Positions 8,566 through 17,798 of a DNA stretch of 64,000 bases are shown piece by piece. The position numbers and the translations under genes were made by a program. Numbering within the stretch: the first letter of the stretch is position 1; each line of letters begins with the position of its first letter. The notes below the pieces were generated by a model that worked only from the letters and a program-made list of their open reading frames with translations, had not been told where the DNA came from and made no database searches. Source of the stretch: Enteractinococcus fodinae (GTDB taxonomy: Bacteria; Actinomycetota; Actinomycetes; Actinomycetales; Micrococcaceae); NCBI RefSeq assembly GCF_031458395.1, contig NZ_JAVDYJ010000001.1, positions 2,170,001 through 2,234,000 on the forward strand, written 5' to 3'.

Positions 8566-9211
8566 GAGGTCCCTTCGGAGTTTCGGCGTGGGTCAATATG
8601 TGGTCCAGCGATGCTTGCAGGTGCATGATGGTCGCGGCACGAGCCAGCAGCTGATCTTTTCTCGCGATTGCCTCGGCAATCTTGGAATGTTCCACCGCTG
8701 AGGCAGCCAGACGAGCGGGATCGTCTTTGGCCATGCGGCGAACGCGTGCCAGATGGACTCGCAAATTTGAAAGCGCTCCGGACAGATAGCTGTTGCCAGC
8801 TGCGTCATCGATGAGTTCATCCATGACGTTGATGAGCTGATAGTACGGTCCGGGGTCCTCTAAAATTTGTGAGTCGTCGGCGTATGCCCGAAATTTCTGG
8901 GCCAGTGGGACAAACTTTTCAGTCTGGTCACTGGCGGCTGCCAACTGTGCTGACTCGGTTTCGAGCACCCGGCGCAGCACGAACATGTCAGCCAGGTCGT
9001 CAAGGGAAACATCAGAGACCACGGTGCCGCGGCCCCGTTGTGCATCCGCTAGACCATCGGCCACCAGTTTGGCCACCGCTTCCCGCACCGGGGTGCGGGA
9101 AACACCGAGACGCTCGGAGAGTTCCACCTCGGCAAGAACTGAGCCGGGTGGCAGGTCCCAATTCAGGATGTCCCGGCGCAGTGCTTCATAAGCTCGTTCA
9201 CTGGCACGCAT
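8558..9211 (-). CDS. GntR-family (FCD) regulator of the methylcitrate operon
   Basis: The 217-residue protein has an N-terminal winged helix ([38 protein letters not shown], residues ~13-50) and an all-helical FCD effector domain (residues ~75-205; [13 protein letters not shown] is typical). FCD regulators usually bind organic acids; 2-methylcitrate or a related metabolite is a reasonable guess. It is the first gene of the prp operon. It has no Shine-Dalgarno site; TACACT is 6 nt before the ATG, so it is probably leaderless. That -10 box overlaps a TGTATACA palindrome, which suggests autorepression. Confidence 0.9.
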   Translation of the reverse strand: MRASERAYEALRRDILNWDLPPGSVLAEVELSERLGVSRTPVREAVAKLVADGLADAQRGRGTVVSDVSLDDLADMFVLRRVLETESAQLAAASDQTEKFVPLAQKFRAYADDSQILEDPGPYYQLINVMDELIDDAAGNSYLSGALSNLRVHLARVRRMAKDDPARLAASAVEHSKIAEAIARKDQLLARAATIMHLQASLDHILTHAETPKGPHE

Positions 9212-9217
9212 ACCCTC

Positions 9218-9290
9218 AGTGTATACATCGTTTAGGAGTTCTGGCTAACGTGACGGCAAACAATCAGAAAACAGGCCAGCGCTGTATACA
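9218..9290. promoter_or_regulatory. Paired TGTATACA operators upstream of the prp operon
   Basis: TGTATACA occurs at 9220-9227 and 9283-9290, 63 bp apart (six helical turns). The first overlaps the predicted -10 box (TACACT on the minus strand) of the GntR regulator; the second lies in the divergent spacer before the dehydrogenase gene. Palindromes of the T-G-T-n-n-A-C-A kind are typical FadR/GntR-type sites. The pair suggests cooperative binding, possibly with DNA looping. Confidence 0.5.
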
Positions 9291-9372
9291 CTTCGGGGTT
9301 GCGGTGTGGCTCGTTTCACGCGCGAGATGCCCCGTCGTTGGATCTTGTGAGAGCGCCGACAGCAGTGCCAAG

Positions 9373-10350
9373 ATGGCTGCTATGACAGCTTCTGACGCCA
9401 CCATGCTGGCCATCCAACAAGAACAATTCGGCGATCTCGACGTGTTACACCCGGTGCGATTGCCAAACCCAAAACCGGGGATCAGCGAAATCCTCGTCCG
9501 CGTGTATGCCTCGGGGATCAACCCGACCGACTGGAAGAACCGAGCAGGAAAGGCCTTTGTTCGCACCCTGCCGCTGGTGTTGGGCTGGGATGTGTCCGGC
9601 GTGGTCGAAGCGGTCGGCACTGGCGTGACCCTATATAAGCCCGGCGATGAGGTCTTTGGCATGCTGCCCTACCCGCATGGTGTCGGCGCGCATGCTGAAT
9701 ACGCGGTGGGCCCGACTCGAGCGTTCGTACCGAAACCGTCGATGACTGATCACGTGCAGGCCGGGGCGTTACCGTTGGCGGGGCTGACGGCCTGGCAGGG
9801 TCTGGTCGATACCGCACGCCTGAGATCAGGCGACCGGGTGTTAATCCATGCGGCCGCTGGCGGCGTCGGCCATCTGGCTGTGCAAATTGCCAAAGCCCGC
9901 GGCGCGACCGTGATCGGTACTGCCAGCGAAGCTAAACACGATTTCCTGTATGAGCTTGGCGTCGATGAAGCCATCGATTATCGGCAGGTAGATTTTGCCG
10001 AGGTAGTGCGCGACGTCGACGTGGTTTTCGATCCGATTGGTGGAGACTACCAGCTGCGTTCGCTGCAGACGCTGCGTCCCGGTGGGACATTAGTGTCGAT
10101 CATCCCTCGAGCAGCAGATGGCTTGTGGGACGAAGCCAAACGATTCAAAGTGCGCGCCGAACTCCTCCTCGTGGAGGCCGATTATGCCGGCATGGCCGCG
10201 CTGGCCAAACTCGTTGAAGAGGGCAAGCTGCGCGCCGAAATTGCCCGCACCTACCCGTTGCAAGCAGCGGCCGAAGCACATCAAGCCGGTGAAACGGGCC
10301 GCACCATGGGCAAGATGGTGCTGGTAACCGAGGCGATTGAGCAGTCTTAG
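9373..10350 (+). CDS. Quinone-oxidoreductase-like NADP-dependent dehydrogenase
   Basis: This is an MDR-superfamily enzyme without structural zinc. The N-terminal GroES-like domain contains ILVRVYASGINPTDWKNRAG and LGWDVSGVVEAVGTGVTLYKPGDEVFGM. The NADPH Rossmann loop is AAAGGVGHLAVQIAKARGATVIGTAS, and the C-terminus ends GRTMGKMVLV. The open frame begins far upstream at 8869, but that part is antisense to the GntR gene; homology begins at about 9382. ATG 9373 and ATG 9382 are both possible and neither has a clear ribosome site. The gene is divergent from the prp operon; a link to propionate is unproven. Confidence 0.82.
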   Translation: MAAMTASDATMLAIQQEQFGDLDVLHPVRLPNPKPGISEILVRVYASGINPTDWKNRAGKAFVRTLPLVLGWDVSGVVEAVGTGVTLYKPGDEVFGMLPYPHGVGAHAEYAVGPTRAFVPKPSMTDHVQAGALPLAGLTAWQGLVDTARLRSGDRVLIHAAAGGVGHLAVQIAKARGATVIGTASEAKHDFLYELGVDEAIDYRQVDFAEVVRDVDVVFDPIGGDYQLRSLQTLRPGGTLVSIIPRAADGLWDEAKRFKVRAELLLVEADYAGMAALAKLVEEGKLRAEIARTYPLQAAAEAHQAGETGRTMGKMVLVTEAIEQS

Positions 10351-11690
10351 CCCACCGCTGCGGCTTCGCGCTTATTGGCTCGGGCAATAAACAACCCGAC
10401 GATCACTGCGGCCACCGCGATGACACCCCAGATGCCTACAACAGCCCAGGCAGCTCCGGCGACCACGAGCGGCGGAACAAACGTCACGGCCGTGATTTCT
10501 ACGGGTGTGACGGGAATATAGGCCAGTCCAAAGTCCTCGAGGGTATTGGATTTCAGTTTGGGATCCACCACCCGCAGCATCGCGATACCGGTCGCTACCG
10601 CACCGGTTGACCAACCCCACGTGAAAATGGAGCGTTCGAACCAACCGTCGTGCATCAGCCGTGGCGCGACCCACAGCCCCAAGAAGAGCATCATGACCAG
10701 TCCGAAGACGAACAGCAGAATCAATTCGATCCCGAAGTCAGCCACGACCTGCGGCTGAATCGAGGCGATCCCGGCAACAATTAAGACATCCGTCGCGGTC
10801 CCCGAAATGGACTGCAGGGTGGGCTTATCGACGTATTTTGCCACCCGCCCCTTGGCCATCGCGGATCGCACGACGAGCCCGGTCAAAAACGCCAACACGA
10901 ATACCGGCACCGACAGAGTCGGCCAGAAATGCCCGATCACCAGCGATAGCCCGTAGGCCACCGCTGCGATCATGACGACCAGGGACACCTGAAAGCCCAG
11001 GGATTCGATAGAAGAGCCCGTGTGGGTGTGCTGACCGATCGATGGCCGCTTATTCACTTCTCGGATGACACCCGTGCGTTCGGCTTCGGGCAGCATGCTA
11101 ATCGAACTGAAAGCCTTCACATGACCTCGGCTGGCAGCAATGCGCGCCTGAATAATCCCTCCGACGATGCCGATGATCAGCCCGACCGTCGCTGAGGTAA
11201 ATGCCAACGACGCGATCTCGGGGTCAGTGTCGGCAAAGGCATCCCCCATCGCAGCCGCGGTACCATATCCGCCGACCCAGCCGGCAAACAGGATGACGCC
11301 CAGCGCATCGGGCGCATCAAATAAGGGCTGGAGCACCAGCAGCACGACCGCCATCCCTATGGCGACCTGCAGCGAGTACATCAGCACACCGTGGGCAGCG
11401 AATCCCCCCACGTTGCGATTGAGCTTGCGAACATCGAAGTCATCCGTCATGGCCACCGCTGCGAAGACGACCGCAATCAGAACCGAGGAATACGTGGATA
11501 AGTGTTCGGAAAATGGGAGCCACCCGAGGACCTGTGGCCCCAGGATGAGCCCGAGGACGCCGGCAAGCACCGATGCCGGAATCATCAGCTGTTGAAGAGG
11601 CCGAATCACGGCGCGTAATCCCGCGCCGATGATGAGGAGCAAGCCGATCAGACCGGCATCAACCAAAATGGTCCACGGGGTAAAGTCCAT
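10347..11690 (-). CDS. GltS-type sodium/glutamate symporter family protein
   Basis: The 447-residue membrane protein has about 11-12 hydrophobic helices in two inverted halves, as in GltS. Visible landmarks are PLQQLMIPASVLAGVLGLILGPQVLG near the N-terminus, GWVGGYGTAAAMGDAF in the first pore region and the matching TWGWSTGAVATGIAMLRVVDP in the second. The start at 11690 is chosen because TAGCTT lies 7 nt upstream (leaderless pattern). The stop overlaps the stop of the convergent dehydrogenase gene by 3 bp. Glutamate is the family substrate; the true substrate here is unproven. Confidence 0.8.
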   Translation of the reverse strand: MDFTPWTILVDAGLIGLLLIIGAGLRAVIRPLQQLMIPASVLAGVLGLILGPQVLGWLPFSEHLSTYSSVLIAVVFAAVAMTDDFDVRKLNRNVGGFAAHGVLMYSLQVAIGMAVVLLVLQPLFDAPDALGVILFAGWVGGYGTAAAMGDAFADTDPEIASLAFTSATVGLIIGIVGGIIQARIAASRGHVKAFSSISMLPEAERTGVIREVNKRPSIGQHTHTGSSIESLGFQVSLVVMIAAVAYGLSLVIGHFWPTLSVPVFVLAFLTGLVVRSAMAKGRVAKYVDKPTLQSISGTATDVLIVAGIASIQPQVVADFGIELILLFVFGLVMMLFLGLWVAPRLMHDGWFERSIFTWGWSTGAVATGIAMLRVVDPKLKSNTLEDFGLAYIPVTPVEITAVTFVPPLVVAGAAWAVVGIWGVIAVAAVIVGLFIARANKREAAAVG

Positions 11691-11752
11691 GGCCGTCAAG
11701 CTACAATAGGTTGAGCTTGAAAACAACTTGGGAGACGTGCGGGAGGAGTGGC

Positions 11753-12211
11753 TTGACGTTGCGAATTGTCACGGTGGGAAAGCGCCACGAACCGTGGGTG
11801 GCCGAGGGCATCGAGCGGTTCAGCAAGCGCCTGAAAAAACCCTACGACGTGGAGTTTAAACTCGTGCCGCACACCACCGCCGGGGAGCAGCGCTCCCGAG
11901 AAGAAGAGTCCGCGGCGATTGAAAAGCACCTGCGTCCGGCCGATCACGTGATGTTGTTGGACGAGCGCGGCAAACAGTTCACCTCTCCCCAACTTGCCGG
12001 GCATCTGCAGCAATTATTCGACACTTCGCGTCACCCGGTGCTGATCATCGGGGGCGCGTACGGCGTCAATGACCGGCTGCGAGCGCGAGCCGACACCGTG
12101 TGGTCGTTATCGAAGCTGGTATTTCCGCATCAGTTGGTCCGGTTGATGGTCACCGAGCAGATTTATCGCGCGCAGGAGATTTCTGCGGGCCGACCGTATC
12201 ATCACCAGTAG
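11753..12211 (+). CDS. rlmH: 23S rRNA (pseudouridine-1915-N3)-methyltransferase
   Basis: RlmH methylates pseudouridine 1915 in helix 69 of 23S rRNA. The 152-residue protein is a SPOUT methyltransferase of normal length (about 155). It begins LRIVTVGKRHEPWVAEGIERF and has the trefoil-knot SAM loop VLIIGGAYGVND and the C-terminal RLMVTEQIYRAQEISAGRPYHH. The TTG at 11753 is chosen because GGGAGGAG lies 4 nt upstream and the family homology starts exactly there. A TACAAT -10 box lies at 11702-11707. Confidence 0.95.
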   Translation: MTLRIVTVGKRHEPWVAEGIERFSKRLKKPYDVEFKLVPHTTAGEQRSREEESAAIEKHLRPADHVMLLDERGKQFTSPQLAGHLQQLFDTSRHPVLIIGGAYGVNDRLRARADTVWSLSKLVFPHQLVRLMVTEQIYRAQEISAGRPYHHQ

Positions 12212-12220
12212 TCTTAGCTC

Positions 12221-15200
12221 ATGACCAACGCTGTGCTGGATACGTTCTCTGCGGCCACGAAATCGTGGTTCGAAACGTCGTTTGATGCGCCGACCAAAGC
12301 TCAGATTGGCGCATGGGAAACCATCGCCTCGGGCCAACACGCCCTGGTCATCGCGCCGACGGGTTCGGGCAAGACGCTGGCCGCGTTTTTATCGGCCATC
12401 GATAAGCTCATCACCCAACCGGCGGATCCGAAGCGACGCACCAAAGTGCTCTACATTTCGCCGCTGAAAGCACTCGGGGTCGACGTTGAACGCAACCTGA
12501 CGGCCCCGCTGGTCGGGATCACCCAAACCGCCCAGGCCCAGGGCCAGGAAGTGCCCGAGATTCGCACGGGCGTGCGTTCGGGTGACACCTCCGCGCGGGA
12601 TCGTCGTCGACTCATTACCGACCCGCCTGAAATTTTGATCACGACCCCCGAGTCGCTGTATCTGATGCTGACCTCCAAGGCACGCGAGACCCTCTCTGGA
12701 GTCGAGACCGTCATCGTCGATGAGGTACACGCACTGGCCGGGAATAAACGCGGCGCGCACCTGGCGGTCTCCCTGGAACGCTTAGATGCGCTGCTGGATG
12801 AGCCTGCCCAACGCATCGGGTTGTCGGCAACCGTACGACCAGCCGAAGAAGTCGCCCGCTTCCTGGGCGGGGTCCAACCGGTCACCGCGGTCGACGGGGC
12901 CGAGCAAAAGCGCTGGGACATTGCCGTGGCGGTCCCGGTGACCGATATGACCCAACCGGATACCGGCGCCTCCCCGGAAGAAAACGTCTCGATGTGGCCG
13001 CACGTCCAAGCCAAGATCATGGACCTTGCTCAGGATTACCGGTCCATGATCGTATTCGTGAATTCGCGGCGCTCGGCCGAACGACTCACCGAAGCGCTCA
13101 ACGAGCTGTGGGAACAGCGCCAAGAAGACGACGAGTTGCCCGACGAGGATTTTGCGCGCACCCACCACGGGTCGATGTCGGCCACCGCGCGCTCCGAGGT
13201 CGAAGAAGGCCTGAAATCGGGCACACTGCGGTTGGTCGTGGCGACCTCCTCGTTGGAACTGGGCATCGACATGGGTGTGGTTGATGCGGTCGTGCACCTG
13301 CAATCAGCGCCCACGGTTGCCGCCGGACTGCAGCGTGTAGGCCGCGCCGGCCACCAGGTCGGCGAAGTGTCCGTCGGCTGGTTTTTCCCACTGCACCGGG
13401 CCGATGTGGTCGATGCGGCCGTGGTGACCGAACGCATGCTGTCCGGCCAAATTGAGGCGCTGTCGATTCCGGCTAACCCGTTGGATATTTTGGCCCAACA
13501 CACGATCGCAGCCGCTGCGATGGATGAGCTGGTGGACCAACAGTGGTTGGACCTGATCCGCCGTGCGGCACCGTTTACCACCCTGTCGCTGGACGTCTAC
13601 GCCTCAGTGCTGGACTTGCTGGCCGGTAAATACGTTTCGGATGAATTCTCGCAGCTCAAACCCCGGGTGGTGTGGGATCGCGAAGCCGGGACCATCACGG
13701 CCCGGCCCGGGGCCCAGCGCTTGGCCGTCACCTCGGGCGGCACGATTGCTGACCGCGGCCTGTTCGGGGTCTATCTGGCCACCGACACCGACGCGGCCAA
13801 ACGGGTCGGCGAACTCGACGAAGAGATGGTCTATGAATCCCGCGTGGGCGAAACCATCATCCTGGGGGCGACCACCTGGCAGATCCAAGACATCACTCAC
13901 GACCGCGTGCTTGTCACCCCGGCCTTCGGCCAACCCGGCCGGTTGCCATTTTGGCGTGGTGACCAACCCGGCCGCCCATTAGAGCTGGGTCGGGCCACCG
14001 GGGCGTTTCGTCGCGAAGCGCTCGCGGACCCCAAGATTGACGAACGCCTGTCGGCCGCCGGACTGGATGACAACGCTCGGGCCAACCTGCTGAACTACCT
14101 GAACGAGCAACGCGAAGCGACCGGGCATCTACCCACCGACACGACGATTGTGGTCGAACGCTTCCGAGACGAACTCGGCGACTGGCGCGTCATCCTCCAC
14201 TCCCCGTTTGGCAAGGGCATCCACGCACCCTGGGCGCTGGCCATCTCGGAACGCGTCAAAGCCACCTACGGATTCGACGCCAACGCGATGGCCGGCGACG
14301 ACGGCATCATCGTGCGCATCCCGGCCACCGACGGGGAACCACCCACCGCCGACATCTTCTGGTTCGAACCCGAAGACCTGCGCGATCAGCTGCGCCAACA
14401 CGTTGGCGGCTCGGCCCTGTTTGCCGCGCATTTCCGCGAAAACGCCGCCCGCGCGCTGCTGCTCCCCCGGCGCGATCCGACCAAACGCACCCCGCTCTGG
14501 CAACAACGCCAACGCGCGGCCCAACTGTTGGCAGTCGCCTCGAAATACCCACAATTTCCGATCATTTTGGAAACCGTGCGCGAGGTCCTCCAAGACGTCT
14601 ACGACGTCGACGGACTGTTAGAAATCCTGGATCAGGTGCGCACTCGGGTGCTGCGCGTCGTCGAGGTCCAAACCCCGCAGGCCTCGCCCTTTGCTCAGAC
14701 GCTATTGTTCGGGTATACCGCGCAGTTTATGTACGAAACCGACGCGCCCCTGGCCGAACGCCGGGCCGCGGCCCTATCGCTGGACCCCGGACTGTTATCG
14801 CAACTGCTGGGCCAGGACATGCTGCGCGAATTGCTCGACGACGAGGTCATCGCCCAGGTCCAGGCTGACCTGCAGCACACCTCTGCCTCCCGACGGTTCA
14901 CCGGGGTCGAAGGGATCGCTGACTTATTGCGCCTCCTGGGCCCGTTGACCACGACCGAACTCACCGAGCGGTTACACGACAACGATGAGCCCGTCGACGA
15001 AAACACCGCCCACGCCTGGGTCCAAGAGCTCGTCGACGAGAAACGTGCCATCCGGGTGCGCATGGGTTCGACCCACTACTGGTCCGCCATTGAAGACGCC
15101 CCCCGGTTGCGCGATGGACTGGGTATTCCGCTGCCCATCGGGGTGCCGGCGGCATTTGCCCAGTCGGTGGATGACCCACTGGGCGACCTGGTGTCGCGCT

Positions 15201-16681
15201 ATGCTCGAACCCACGGCCCATTTACCGCACCCCAGGTCGCGCAACGGCTTGGCATCGGACCCGTCATTACCCACCAGGTGCTCCAGCGCTTAGCCTCCCA
15301 ACAGCGCGTGACCTTTGGCGCCTACATGTCGACCCCGCCACCCGGCGACGGCCCGGTGGCCACCGATGAGTGGTGCGACGTCGATGTCCTGGCCCGCATC
15401 CGGCGCCGTTCCCTGGCCCAGCTGCGCGCCGAAGTCGAACCCGTCGAACACGCCGCCTACGCCCGCTACCTGCTGCAGCAACACCAGGTGGCCCCCGCAC
15501 CGCAAGAACGCGGCGTCGACGGGGTAGCCATCGTGTTGGATCAGCTCACCGGATTCGCCGCCCCCGCCCAGGTCTGGGAGTCAGCCATCCTGCCGGCGCG
15601 CGTAGTGGATTACCAACCGGCGATGCTCGACGAACTCCTAGCCACGGGGCAGTTTGTGATGGCCGGTGCGGCCGACCAGTCGGTGGCCTTCCACCACGTC
15701 GACACCGTCGACCTCACCCTGCCCATTCGCACCACCGACGACCGGACCGAGGTCCACGACGACATCGTCGAAGCCCTCACCGGCACGGGCGGCTGGTTCT
15801 ACTCGGCGCTCAATGCCCAGCTGGACCATAGCGGCCCCGATATTCTGGCCGCGCTGTGGGATCTGTTCTGGGCCGGGGTGGTCACCAACGACACGTTCAC
15901 CGCGGTGCGCGCGACCTACTCAAAATCCGCTGCCCGTCGCGGCCAACCCCAACGCTCCGCGCCCCGGCGTGCCGCGCGCCTGCGCCGGCTGAATCGGTTG
16001 GCGCCGTCAACCAATATGGCGCGCCAGGTCGACCCGCCAACTGCAGTGGGCCGCTGGTCGCTGCTGCCCCAACGCACCGACGACAACACGACCGCGCTGC
16101 ACGCCCAGGCCGAGTACTTACTGGACCGCTACGGGGTCATCACCCGCGGCGCAGTCAACGCCGAGGCCCTGCCCGGCGGATTCTCGGCCTACTACCGGTT
16201 ACTGTCGAAAATGGAAGAATCCGGGCACATCCGGCGCGGGTATTTCATCGACGGTCTAGGTGCCGCACAATTTTCCACCGCGGCAACCGTCGACGCGCTG
16301 CGTGCCTTCGACCAAGACCCCACCCACCCGCAAGCCGTGGGCCTGGCCGCTACCGATCCCGCGAACCCCTACGGCGCAACCTTGGACTGGCCCGACACCG
16401 AAGGACACCGGCCAGGTCGCAAAGCCGGCGCCTACGTGGTGCTGGTCAATGGTGCCCTGGTGCTCTATCTTGAGCGCGGCGGCAAAACGCTCCTGCAATT
16501 TAGCGACGACCACCTGGGTCCCGCTGCGACCGCCCTGGCCAAAGTGCTGCACCGCGCCGGAACCGAAAAATTAGCTATCTCCACCGTCAACGGTGACCCG
16601 CTCATCAACGCCCCTCTGGCGTCCCACCTGGTCGAAGCCGGGTTCTACTCAGCACCCAATGCGATCCGGTACCGCGCCTAA
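12221..16681 (+). CDS. lhr: Large ATP-dependent helicase Lhr
   Basis: Lhr is a superfamily 2, 3'-5' DNA translocase of actinobacteria and proteobacteria, linked to mutagenic-damage repair. The 1486 residues match full-length Lhr (about 1500). The order is Walker A APTGSGKTLAAF (K51), VDEVHALAGNKRGAHL (DEVH, about residue 168), motif III GLSATVRP, motif VI region GLQRVGRAGHQVG, the winged-helix and Lhr-core regions, then the long C-terminal Lhr-CTD with several winged helices. No Shine-Dalgarno site is present; TAGTCT lies 6 nt before the ATG. The start is 9 bp after rlmH, and the TAA stop forms part of the next gene's -10 box. Confidence 0.96.
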   Translation: MTNAVLDTFSAATKSWFETSFDAPTKAQIGAWETIASGQHALVIAPTGSGKTLAAFLSAIDKLITQPADPKRRTKVLYISPLKALGVDVERNLTAPLVGITQTAQAQGQEVPEIRTGVRSGDTSARDRRRLITDPPEILITTPESLYLMLTSKARETLSGVETVIVDEVHALAGNKRGAHLAVSLERLDALLDEPAQRIGLSATVRPAEEVARFLGGVQPVTAVDGAEQKRWDIAVAVPVTDMTQPDTGASPEENVSMWPHVQAKIMDLAQDYRSMIVFVNSRRSAERLTEALNELWEQRQEDDELPDEDFARTHHGSMSATARSEVEEGLKSGTLRLVVATSSLELGIDMGVVDAVVHLQSAPTVAAGLQRVGRAGHQVGEVSVGWFFPLHRADVVDAAVVTERMLSGQIEALSIPANPLDILAQHTIAAAAMDELVDQQWLDLIRRAAPFTTLSLDVYASVLDLLAGKYVSDEFSQLKPRVVWDREAGTITARPGAQRLAVTSGGTIADRGLFGVYLATDTDAAKRVGELDEEMVYESRVGETIILGATTWQIQDITHDRVLVTPAFGQPGRLPFWRGDQPGRPLELGRATGAFRREALADPKIDERLSAAGLDDNARANLLNYLNEQREATGHLPTDTTIVVERFRDELGDWRVILHSPFGKGIHAPWALAISERVKATYGFDANAMAGDDGIIVRIPATDGEPPTADIFWFEPEDLRDQLRQHVGGSALFAAHFRENAARALLLPRRDPTKRTPLWQQRQRAAQLLAVASKYPQFPIILETVREVLQDVYDVDGLLEILDQVRTRVLRVVEVQTPQASPFAQTLLFGYTAQFMYETDAPLAERRAAALSLDPGLLSQLLGQDMLRELLDDEVIAQVQADLQHTSASRRFTGVEGIADLLRLLGPLTTTELTERLHDNDEPVDENTAHAWVQELVDEKRAIRVRMGSTHYWSAIEDAPRLRDGLGIPLPIGVPAAFAQSVDDPLGDLVSRYARTHGPFTAPQVAQRLGIGPVITHQVLQRLASQQRVTFGAYMSTPPPGDGPVATDEWCDVDVLARIRRRSLAQLRAEVEPVEHAAYARYLLQQHQVAPAPQERGVDGVAIVLDQLTGFAAPAQVWESAILPARVVDYQPAMLDELLATGQFVMAGAADQSVAFHHVDTVDLTLPIRTTDDRTEVHDDIVEALTGTGGWFYSALNAQLDHSGPDILAALWDLFWAGVVTNDTFTAVRATYSKSAARRGQPQRSAPRRAARLRRLNRLAPSTNMARQVDPPTAVGRWSLLPQRTDDNTTALHAQAEYLLDRYGVITRGAVNAEALPGGFSAYYRLLSKMEESGHIRRGYFIDGLGAAQFSTAATVDALRAFDQDPTHPQAVGLAATDPANPYGATLDWPDTEGHRPGRKAGAYVVLVNGALVLYLERGGKTLLQFSDDHLGPAATALAKVLHRAGTEKLAISTVNGDPLINAPLASHLVEAGFYSAPNAIRYRA

Positions 16682-16690
16682 ACTAGCATC

Positions 16691-17692
16691 ATGGCCACTC
16701 CCCCACTTCCCGTGCGCAACGGCGTCGGACCCACCCGGTTGCGCATCCCGCCCGGCACCCACACCACCGTCGTGGAATTTCTGCACACTCGATTCCCGCA
16801 TCTGGCCGCCGACTCGATCGCCGAGCGCATCCAGGCGGGCGAAATCGTTGCCCAGGACGGCAGTGCCATCACGCATTCCACCCCGGCGGCCGCCCACGAA
16901 TTCATTTGGTACTACCGCACCGTGCCCGACGAAACCCCCATCCCGTTCGACATTGATGTGCTGCACATTGACGATGACCTCGTCGTGGCCGATAAACCGC
17001 ACTTTTTGCCCACCACACCCGGTGGCCAATTTGTTCAAGAAACCGCCCTGGTCCGATTGCGCAACCAACTCAACATCCCCGACCTGGTGCCGCTGCACCG
17101 GCTGGACCGGGCCACCGCCGGCGTATTGTTATTTTCGCCGAATCCCGCCACGCGTGGCGCCTATCAGCAGCTGTTCGAGCACCGCAAAGTCACCCGCCAT
17201 TACCAGGCCGTGGTGCAGCTACCGTCCCCGGCTGAACGCTATTTGGACCGCTTCCCACTGACTTTCCGAAACCGCATCATCAAAACCAAAGGGGTCATCA
17301 CGGCCGAGGTCGATGCCTACCCGGTGGCTCACTCGGGCCGAATCGAGGCACCCCGCACGGGCAAACGCCGTCGGAGTCACGCACCCACGACCGGCCCCAA
17401 TGCCATCACCGATATTGAACTGCTGGGTCATCAGGTCACCGATGACGGTGCCCTTGCGCATGTGGCTTTATATCCCCGGACCGGACGGACCCATCAGCTG
17501 CGTATTCATTTGGCGGCGTTAGGGCACGGGATTTTGCACGACCGCTTCTACCCCGTCTTGTTAGATCATGCACCGGATGACTATGCGAAACCGTTACAGC
17601 TCTTGGCCAGCGGTGTGGCATTTCGTGATCCCCTCACGGGACGAACTCGTGAGTTTATGTCCCAAAAAACCCTGCAACACGCGCCCGGATAA
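16691..17692 (+). CDS. RluA-family pseudouridine synthase
   Basis: This enzyme isomerises uridine to pseudouridine in rRNA or tRNA. The 333-residue protein has the catalytic motif LVPLHRLDRATAGVLLFS with the nucleophilic Asp (about residue 138), then the strand HRKVTRHYQAVV, and the C-terminal GRTHQLRIHLAALGHGILHDRFYP. An N-terminal S4-like segment (residues ~20-60) precedes it. The start has no ribosome site; TAAACT, built from the lhr stop codon, is 6 nt upstream. The exact RNA target cannot be read from sequence. Confidence 0.92.
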   Translation: MATPPLPVRNGVGPTRLRIPPGTHTTVVEFLHTRFPHLAADSIAERIQAGEIVAQDGSAITHSTPAAAHEFIWYYRTVPDETPIPFDIDVLHIDDDLVVADKPHFLPTTPGGQFVQETALVRLRNQLNIPDLVPLHRLDRATAGVLLFSPNPATRGAYQQLFEHRKVTRHYQAVVQLPSPAERYLDRFPLTFRNRIIKTKGVITAEVDAYPVAHSGRIEAPRTGKRRRSHAPTTGPNAITDIELLGHQVTDDGALAHVALYPRTGRTHQLRIHLAALGHGILHDRFYPVLLDHAPDDYAKPLQLLASGVAFRDPLTGRTREFMSQKTLQHAPG

Positions 17693-17712
17693 AGTCATAT
17701 ATCTTGACTTTA
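17690..17712. repeat. Inverted repeat TAAAGTCA-7-TGACTTTA at the stop of the pseudouridine synthase
   Basis: An exact 8-bp inverted repeat with a 7-bp AT-rich spacer begins with the TAA stop codon of the RluA-type gene. No T-run follows, so it is a poor terminator. An operator for the downstream coiled-coil membrane protein is an alternative. Confidence 0.4.
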
Positions 17713-17798
17713 ATCTCGTAGCGTGTCCGCTCGTGAATTACCCGGCTGCGGCAGTAAAATAGCCGGACTCAGGAAATCTATGTGCGGGAGGAGTGCAC

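Noticed and set aside
8869-9372. A long N-terminal extension of the dehydrogenase reading frame
   Set aside because: It is antisense to the GntR gene, has no homology and no ribosome site; the family N-terminus begins near 9373-9382.
12389-16552. Long antisense ORFs inside lhr
   Set aside because: They are shadows of the codon bias of the helicase gene in a high-GC genome; none has homology or a ribosome site.
11737-17795. Identical 14-mer GTGCGGGAGGAGTG before rlmH (11737) and before the coiled-coil gene (17782)
   Set aside because: Both copies contain a strong ribosome site; this is enough to explain the likeness, and no other copies or flanking similarity were seen.
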